Both the position numbers and the translations under genes were made by a program. Under the pieces are notes generated by a model that made no database searches, was not told the origin of the DNA, and worked only from the letters and a program-made list of their open reading frames with translations. Positions 5,883 through 9,991 of a DNA stretch of 9,991 nt are shown here, in pieces. Where the stretch lies: contig NZ_JACRST010000041.1 in assembly GCF_014384885.1 (NCBI RefSeq), positions 1 through 9,991 on the forward strand. Reading direction: 5' to 3'. Position 1 is the stretch's first letter. Each line of letters starts with the position of its first letter. This DNA comes from Ligaoa zhengdingensis (GTDB lineage Bacteria > Bacillota > Clostridia > Oscillospirales > Ruminococcaceae).

Positions 5883-7765
5883 GCTGATTGCACTCCTTTC
5901 ATCGGCTCTCTCTGCGGTAAACTGCTGACAGGGACGAACACTCCCTTTGCAATGTCCTCCGCACGAATGGCGGCTTTCTTGGCTTCGATTTCTGCCTTTT
6001 TTCTCCCCTTGATTTTGTCCTCGTATCGCTTCTGCGCTCCGCTGGCTTTCCGCTTCAAGTAGTTCTGATGAAGCCTGTCCTTGCGTTCCTCACGTTTGCG
6101 GATTTCCTCTAATTCCTCCGGGGTAAGCTCTACTTCTCCAAACGCCGGGGGAACGAAACGCCCAACAAAATTGAAGTAAATCTCGACCTCCTGTGTGGTC
6201 TGTATACTGCCTTTGCGGTCACGCTCATGCACAAGGATTTTCTCGATAAACTCGTTGAGCATGGCAATGGTCAGCTTGTCGAAGTTCTCATACTTATCAA
6301 TCAGAGCGATAAAACGGTCAGCGTCCTTTTCGTGCTTCTCATAGCTCTTGACAGCCTTTTCCAGAACAGAGATTTCAGCGGTAAGCTCGGTCTGCTCCTT
6401 TTCATATTGAGCGTCCAGAGTGGCGTATCTGCTGTCGGACAGCTTTCCTAAAATGTTGTCCTCATAGATTTTACAGAGCAGGACTTCCAGTTCGGACACT
6501 CTCTGCTTTGCGGTGGCAAGGCGTATCCGCTGTTTCTTAACCTCTGCTGTCTGCTGGCTGGACTGCGCTTCCTGTACCACTCGGACAAACTCGGCTCGGT
6601 CATGCTTCGCATACTCGGCAATGGCTTTGAGCATTTCGGAAACAAGGGACAGTACCACATCTTCATTGATACGGTGCTGGGTCTTGCAGAGCTTTCCAAC
6701 TGGGACTTTGCTGTATTGGGAACAGGTATATTGAGAAATACGCTTGCCGTTGTTGGTACGGTGGACATACATCTTGCCGCCGCAATCGGCACAATAAAGC
6801 AAGCCTGTGAGGGGAGCTGCTTCGCCCCAGCCGTCCGGGTAGCGTCTGACATTCCCACGGATTTTCTGCACAAGGTCAAAGGTCTGCTGGTCAATGATAG
6901 GCTCATGGGTATTCTCGAAAATTGTCCATTCGTCCTCCGGGACATAATGGCTTTTCTTGTCCTTGAAGTGCTTTCGGGTCTTGAAATTGATGGTGTGTCC
7001 CAGATATTCACGCTTTTCAAGAATGTTGCAGATGGTGGAAGAACCCCAGCCGTACACATCTTTGAAAGTCTTGTTTTTGTTCACGCCCTCGCTGTGCTGG
7101 GCAAGGTAAGCGGACGGAATGAGGACTTTTTCTTCTTTCAGCTTGCTGGCGATCTGATACGGACCGTAGCCCTCAATCGTCATGGCAAAGATGCGCTTGA
7201 CCACATCAGCGGCTTCGGGGTCAACCAACCATTGGTCTCTGGCTTCGTTCCAGAGATAGCCGTAAATGACCGTGCCTGTGAGGTGCTTGCCGGACTTGCC
7301 TTTGGACTGGAAAGTAGAACGGATTTTACGGCTGGTGTCTCTGGCGTAATACTCGTTCATGATGTTGCGGAAAGGGGTAAAATCATCGTCTCCTCTGGCG
7401 CTGTCCACGCCGTCATTGATGGCGATAAGGCGAACGCCACGCTGACGCAGGATTTCCATAATCTGACCGACTTTCAGATAGTCACGACCCATGCGGCTCA
7501 TGTCCTTGATACACAGGTACTCCACATTCCCAGCTTCCACTTCTTTCATCATTGCCAAAAATCCGGGACGGTCAAAGCAAGTACCGCTAATGCCATCGTC
7601 CGTGAAATGGACAATGTTTGTAAAGCCCTGCCGTGCGGCGAACTCCTCCAACATAGCCTTTTGATTGGAAATGGAATTGCTCTCACGCTGTTGGTCATCA
7701 TCTTTGCCAAAGTCATCACGGCTCAATCGTTCATACAGAGCAGTGATTTTCTCGTTTTTTCTCAT
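5879..7765 (-). CDS. tnpX: TnpX-like large serine recombinase
   Basis: A 628-residue recombinase that would integrate and excise the IME. Residues 1-155 form the resolvase catalytic domain, with S15 in YERLSRDD the nucleophile (the same position as Ser15 of Tn4451 TnpX) and arginines in DMSRMGRD (R91, R94). Residues 165-315 are the Recombinase domain. A zinc ribbon follows (CADC at 325-328, then C348 and C360). Residues 400-480 are a coiled coil and about 495-540 a DUF4368-like segment (IEKILVHERD). A long basic helical tail runs to 628. ATG 7765 has AAAGGAG about nine bases upstream and starts at the usual family position. The reading frame is also open upstream into virD4, so a 974-residue VirD4-TnpX fusion is possible from the TTG at 8803. 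tnpX probably fires from the junction promoter in the circle and from ICE read-through when integrated. Confidence 0.95.
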   Translation of the reverse strand: MRKNEKITALYERLSRDDFGKDDDQQRESNSISNQKAMLEEFAARQGFTNIVHFTDDGISGTCFDRPGFLAMMKEVEAGNVEYLCIKDMSRMGRDYLKVGQIMEILRQRGVRLIAINDGVDSARGDDDFTPFRNIMNEYYARDTSRKIRSTFQSKGKSGKHLTGTVIYGYLWNEARDQWLVDPEAADVVKRIFAMTIEGYGPYQIASKLKEEKVLIPSAYLAQHSEGVNKNKTFKDVYGWGSSTICNILEKREYLGHTINFKTRKHFKDKKSHYVPEDEWTIFENTHEPIIDQQTFDLVQKIRGNVRRYPDGWGEAAPLTGLLYCADCGGKMYVHRTNNGKRISQYTCSQYSKVPVGKLCKTQHRINEDVVLSLVSEMLKAIAEYAKHDRAEFVRVVQEAQSSQQTAEVKKQRIRLATAKQRVSELEVLLCKIYEDNILGKLSDSRYATLDAQYEKEQTELTAEISVLEKAVKSYEKHEKDADRFIALIDKYENFDKLTIAMLNEFIEKILVHERDRKGSIQTTQEVEIYFNFVGRFVPPAFGEVELTPEELEEIRKREERKDRLHQNYLKRKASGAQKRYEDKIKGRKKAEIEAKKAAIRAEDIAKGVFVPVSSLPQREPMKGVQSA

Positions 7766-7792
7766 AACTTGCGCTCCTTTCTTCGGTTTTAG

Positions 7793-7852
7793 GTTGTGTG
7801 TTCTAAGAGACTTCCCAACCGCTTGATTAAGAAGTCTTTTAGAGCATACAAC
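7793..7852. repeat. 22-bp imperfect inverted repeat at tnpX end of IME
   Basis: Arms at 7793-7814 and 7831-7852 match at 19 of 22 positions around a 16-bp spacer; the inner arm stops one base from the core. Each arm holds the GACTTC/GAAGTC hexamer also seen at 314-335. The layout suggests paired recombinase-binding sites. The inner arm also contains the -10 hexamer of the junction promoter, so binding there could repress tnpX. Confidence 0.8.
7843..7848 (-). promoter_or_regulatory. -10 half of a split, circle-dependent tnpX promoter
   Basis: The minus strand reads TATGCT, four of six matches to TATAAT, 77 bases before the tnpX start codon. In the integrated state the hexamer 17 bp upstream is ATACAA within virD4, a poor -35. 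In the circle it becomes TTGACT from the other IME end at exactly 17 bp. Activity is predicted, by analogy with Tn4451. Confidence 0.7.
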
Positions 7853-8803
7853 ACCGCTGGCGAGCTTGTATTTCTTATACTGCCTCACGGCGAAGTGCTG
7901 GGGGCTGCGGTGTTCCAGCCCGTCAAACATATAGTCCACCGCATTTTTGAAGGTTTCGTCATCCTCCCGGACTTCCATGCTGTTTATCATTTCCACCAGC
8001 GTATTCATGTTGCGTTCTTCTTCCGGCCCCTCAAAGACGATGTAGGCCACAAGGGCACAGTACAAGAGGGTTTCTGCTTTTGTCCAGAACTCGTCGCCCT
8101 CCTTGCCGTCGCCTTTGGTGTTGGCAATCAGGGCGGTAACAAATTTCAAAACATCGCTTTCCGTCTTGATATAGGCCAGCGGATTGTAGTGCATGGATTT
8201 TGAAAAGTCGATACTGTTGAACACCCGCACCCTGTATTTCTCCCGTTGCAGAAACCGCCCGCACTGGTCGAGAGTGCCGCCCTTCGGGTCTACCACCACA
8301 TACGAGGAATGGGCTTGAAGGAGCTGCGGGGTCAACCAGAACCTTGTCTTTCCCGAGCCGGACGATCCGATGACACAGGCGTTTAGGTTCCGGGCATTGG
8401 CGGGTATCTTCGGACGGGTGTTCATGGTAAGGAACTCCGTCCCGGTCAGAATGACATTGTTCTGAAATTTAGGGTCTACAAACGGCTTTATATCCTCCTT
8501 TGTTCCAAAGCGGGCAGTGCCGTACTCTGCATCCCGCCGGAATTTTTTCGCCTGCCTGATCTTTGACTGTATCAGCAGATACACCCCAGCCGCACCGGCA
8601 AGGCCCACCAGCAGGTCAATACCTCCCAGCCCCGGCCAGTAGGTTTCAAAGGCTTTGGGGAAGGTATCGAGCATCCCCATGAGCTTTGTCCCGAAGTCTG
8701 TGCCGGGGGCGATCCGGTATGCCGTCCCGATTTTGGAGAAGAACCAGAACACAAAGAGGTACGGCAGGTTTGGGAGCACATATTTTCTAATCTTGTCACT
8801 CAA
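7853..8803 (-). pseudogene. virD4: virD4/traG coupling protein, N-terminal part (split by IME)
   Basis: The first 317 residues of the ICE type IV coupling protein, the inner-membrane ATPase that feeds relaxase-DNA into the mating channel. Two membrane segments (about 12-29 and 61-79) are followed by a conserved AEYGTARFGTKEDIKPFVD region, TGTEFLTMNTRPKIP and Walker A GSSGSGKT (146-153), then VVVDPKGG and GDEFWTKAETLLYCALVAY. Conserved sequence stops at KYKLASG, where the IME enters; the rest resumes at 1-273. Without the downstream half the product lacks Walker B and should be inactive. The likely start is TTG 8803, overlapping the pcfB TGA by two bases, so translation is probably coupled. 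After the core the frame stays open for 29 IME-encoded codons and continues into tnpX. Confidence 0.92.
7854..7855. other. IME attachment junction, tnpX end (core CC/GG)
   Basis: This is the junction where virD4 coding sequence (minus strand ...CTCGCCAGC) meets the IME (TGTTGTATGC...) through the shared GG. The reading frame leaves the conserved VirD4 sequence at Gly317 exactly here. It pairs with the junction at 272-273. Confidence 0.85.
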
Positions 8804-9270
8804 CGTCCGTCCTTCACCGCCTCTCTGGTTCGCTGCTTTTCCTTTGCCTGCGTCCTGATCTGCTCCGTGAATTTCCGAAGCTGGCCGAGGATGGAAGCCT
8901 TGTCCTGCTCTTTGTTCAGCACCTTTGCGCTGTACTTCTGGAAGGCCGCCGTGATAGCGTCCGCCTGATTGGCTTTGAAGAACAGCAGGTAATGACCGGG
9001 GCTCACTTTATGGAAAGCGTAGTCCACATGGAACTCCTTTGCGATCCGGTCAAAATCCTTTGGGGCTCCCACATAGGGCATGGCGCTTTTGCCGCCATAG
9101 TGGTTCATCAGCTTTTTTACACTCTGGCGTCCCTGCGGGGTCAGCGCCTTCCGGTGGTGCTTTTGCAGCGCCCGCGCTACCTTCCCAAGAGCGGCAGCCA
9201 GCACTTTTCCCGTGAGCTTCGTTGTCCTGATTGAAAGGGCAACCGTTTTTTGGTTTACTTCTTCCTGCAT
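8800..9270 (-). CDS. pcfB: PcfB family conjugation protein (DUF3801)
   Basis: A 156-residue protein of the PcfB/DUF3801 family, encoded immediately before the coupling protein gene in Tn1549-like ICEs and in pCF10-type plasmids. Visible landmarks are the basic N-terminal helix region (LTGKVLAAALGKVARALQKHH), GRQSVKKLMNHYG, and the FDRIAKEFHVDYAFHKVSP-GHYLLFFKA core, ending in a charged tail. In pCF10 PcfB works as an accessory factor with the relaxase and coupling protein; that role is inferred here. ATG 9270 has AAAGGAGG with a four-base spacer, tight but strong. A strong terminator lies 60-70 bases upstream, so expression needs read-through or a local promoter. It ends in overlap with the virD4 start. 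Confidence 0.9.
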   Translation of the reverse strand: MQEEVNQKTVALSIRTTKLTGKVLAAALGKVARALQKHHRKALTPQGRQSVKKLMNHYGGKSAMPYVGAPKDFDRIAKEFHVDYAFHKVSPGHYLLFFKANQADAITAAFQKYSAKVLNKEQDKASILGQLRKFTEQIRTQAKEKQRTREAVKDGR

Positions 9271-9333
9271 AAAACCTCCTTTCCGTCGGGGTTCCCGCTA
9301 TCCGGGAGGCCCCCGTACAATCTCGGGGAACAG

Positions 9334-9360
9334 AAAACCTCGGGCCAATGTGGCCCGAGG
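9334..9360 (-). terminator. Strong intrinsic terminator after the 9362-9991 gene
   Basis: CCTCGGGCC/GGCCCGAGG (9338-9346, 9352-9360) is a perfect nine-pair GC-rich stem with a five-base loop, followed by TTTTCTGTT on the minus strand, directly after the stop codon. A second small stem (CCCCG/CGGGG, 9311-9328) and a third around 9285-9315 follow before pcfB. They may limit pcfB-virD4 expression. Confidence 0.8.
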
Positions 9361-9361
9361 C

Positions 9362-9991
9362 TTACCGCTCGGCATCTCTGCCGGACGGAGCTTTCTTTTC
9401 CGGCTCCGTCTGGACTTTTTCGCCCTGTTCCCGCATGGTCTGCAAGATAGAGGGCTTCTTTTGAAGCCGGGAGGGCTTTTCGCCGGACAGCGGCTTGATA
9501 CATTCCAGACGGTCAGCCGCCCGGATGGCGTTGTCTGTGAGCTGCCTCTGCCATGCGCCCACGCTGGGAGCCCAACGAAAGCCGCTGCTTTTCAGCTCGG
9601 CCCGGGTGTCCGCGTCAGGCTTTCCGTCAAAGAACACCTGCAAGCGGTTGTCCTCCCGGTTCATTTCCACACGACCCCCATCGAACTCCCAGCCGGAAAA
9701 TTCCTGCTGTGCCTGTTTGGAAAGCTGTTCGATACGGGCCTTTACCCGGCGGATCTCCGCATTGTTGTTGGTTAGCTGGTAGCTTTCAAAGGGCCTCGGG
9801 TCGCTTCGCCAACTTGACGCCATGCTTGCTTTCAGCTTTTCAATCTGGTCCAGCGACAGCAGCGCACAGCCGTCCAGCTTGCCATGCTTGCGGTAATAGG
9901 CGTTGACCTCCTTCATAATGAGCTGGGAGCGTTCCAGCCCGTCCAGCTTCTTCTGGAGCTTTTCAATCGCTGCCGGGTCATCGGCGCTGAT
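9362..9991 (-). CDS. Conserved ICE protein, C-terminal part (DUF3560-like), partial
   Basis: The last 209 residues of a longer protein that begins beyond the window; the frame is open to the edge (ISADDPAAIEKLQKKLDGLE...). It has a helical lysine/leucine-rich stretch, a conserved MKEVNAYYRKHGKLDGC segment, FESYQLTNNNAEIRRVKARIE, a GWEFDGGRVEMNREDNRLQ strand region, GFRWAPSVGAWQRQLTDNA, and a disordered basic tail. The GFRWAPSxGAWQR motif recalls DUF3560-type proteins common in Tn1549-like ICEs, whose function is unknown. The call is moderately confident as a conserved ICE gene and low for the family name. A terminator follows two bases after its stop. Confidence 0.65.
   Translation of the reverse strand: MSADDPAAIEKLQKKLDGLERSQLIMKEVNAYYRKHGKLDGCALLSLDQIEKLKASMASSWRSDPRPFESYQLTNNNAEIRRVKARIEQLSKQAQQEFSGWEFDGGRVEMNREDNRLQVFFDGKPDADTRAELKSSGFRWAPSVGAWQRQLTDNAIRAADRLECIKPLSGEKPSRLQKKPSILQTMREQGEKVQTEPEKKAPSGRDAER

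Larger units (their letters stand above)
272..7855 (-). mobile_element. Tn4451-like integrative mobilizable element inserted in virD4
   Basis: This is a complete-looking IME of about 7582 bp counting one copy of the 2-bp core. In transcription order it holds tnpX, tnpV, a small membrane protein gene, a probable oriT, a second membrane-anchored protein gene, a DUF3847-like gene, a MobA/MobL relaxase gene, a primase/helicase gene and tnpW. Its limits are set by where the VirD4 reading frame breaks and resumes. Flanking bases rejoin perfectly at a GG dinucleotide (CC on the plus strand at 272-273 and 7854-7855), as expected for a large serine recombinase. tnpX, tnpV and tnpW are the integration genes of Tn4451/Tn4453. 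The relaxase differs from TnpZ of Tn4451, which is of the MobM/MOBV type. The element has no coupling protein or mating channel of its own and must borrow them. No antibiotic resistance gene is present. Confidence 0.9.
1..9991. mobile_element. Fragment of a Tn1549-like ICE conjugation region, interrupted by an IME
   Basis: The outer segments (1-273 and 7854-9991) carry consecutive pieces of a Firmicutes ICE conjugation module, in transcription order: a conserved ICE protein, PcfB (DUF3801) and the VirD4-type coupling protein. This order is typical of Tn1549/CTn-like elements. Neither ICE end, nor its integrase, relaxase or mating-channel genes, lies in the window. The ICE genes at 8800-9991 look more GC-rich than the cargo genes of the inserted element. 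The family assignment comes from remembered protein similarity and is confident for VirD4 and PcfB, less so for the flanking gene. Confidence 0.8.

Noticed and set aside
6602..7792. A 396-codon plus-strand open frame opposite tnpX
   Set aside because: It is the antisense shadow of the recombinase, has no good ribosome binding site and shows no family motif. tnpX on the other strand is unmistakable.

Overview
This window is accessory DNA from a Gram-positive, Clostridia-like gut bacterium. That assignment rests on the protein families, the strong AGGAGG-type ribosome binding sites and the gene order, not on a database search. It holds one mobile element nested inside another. Every convincing gene lies on the minus strand, so transcription runs right to left.

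The outer element is an integrative conjugative element (ICE) resembling Tn1549-type elements. From right to left it shows the C-terminal part of a conserved ICE protein (9362-9991), pcfB (8800-9270) and virD4, the type IV coupling protein gene. virD4 is cut in two: its first 317 codons lie at 7853-8803, and the next stretch of the gene (91 codons to the window edge) lies at 1-273, about 7.6 kb away. Joining the halves at a shared GG restores a continuous reading frame, ...LASG|KTAKSI....

The inner element occupies about 272-7855. It is a complete-looking integrative mobilizable element (IME) of roughly 7.58 kb with a Tn4451-like integration module: tnpX (large serine recombinase), tnpV at the same end, and a 52-codon tnpW at the opposite end. 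Between them lie a mobilization and replication operon (DUF3847-like protein, MobA/MobL relaxase of the MOBQ type, Toprim-AAA primase/helicase), a probable MOBQ origin of transfer at 5171-5222, and two small AT-rich genes for membrane proteins of unknown function. No resistance gene is visible.

The parts suggest a switch. The two ends hold the two halves of a promoter (TTGACT at one end, TATGCT at the other). They are separated by exactly 17 bp only after the ends join in an excised circle, where the promoter would drive tnpX. The same excision repairs virD4, the coupling protein of the host ICE that this IME, which lacks its own, probably uses for transfer. While integrated the IME should disable conjugation of its host ICE; on excision it would restore the ICE machinery and create its own transferable circle. 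The geometry is read from the sequence. The regulation is inference, supported by the known junction promoter of Tn4451.
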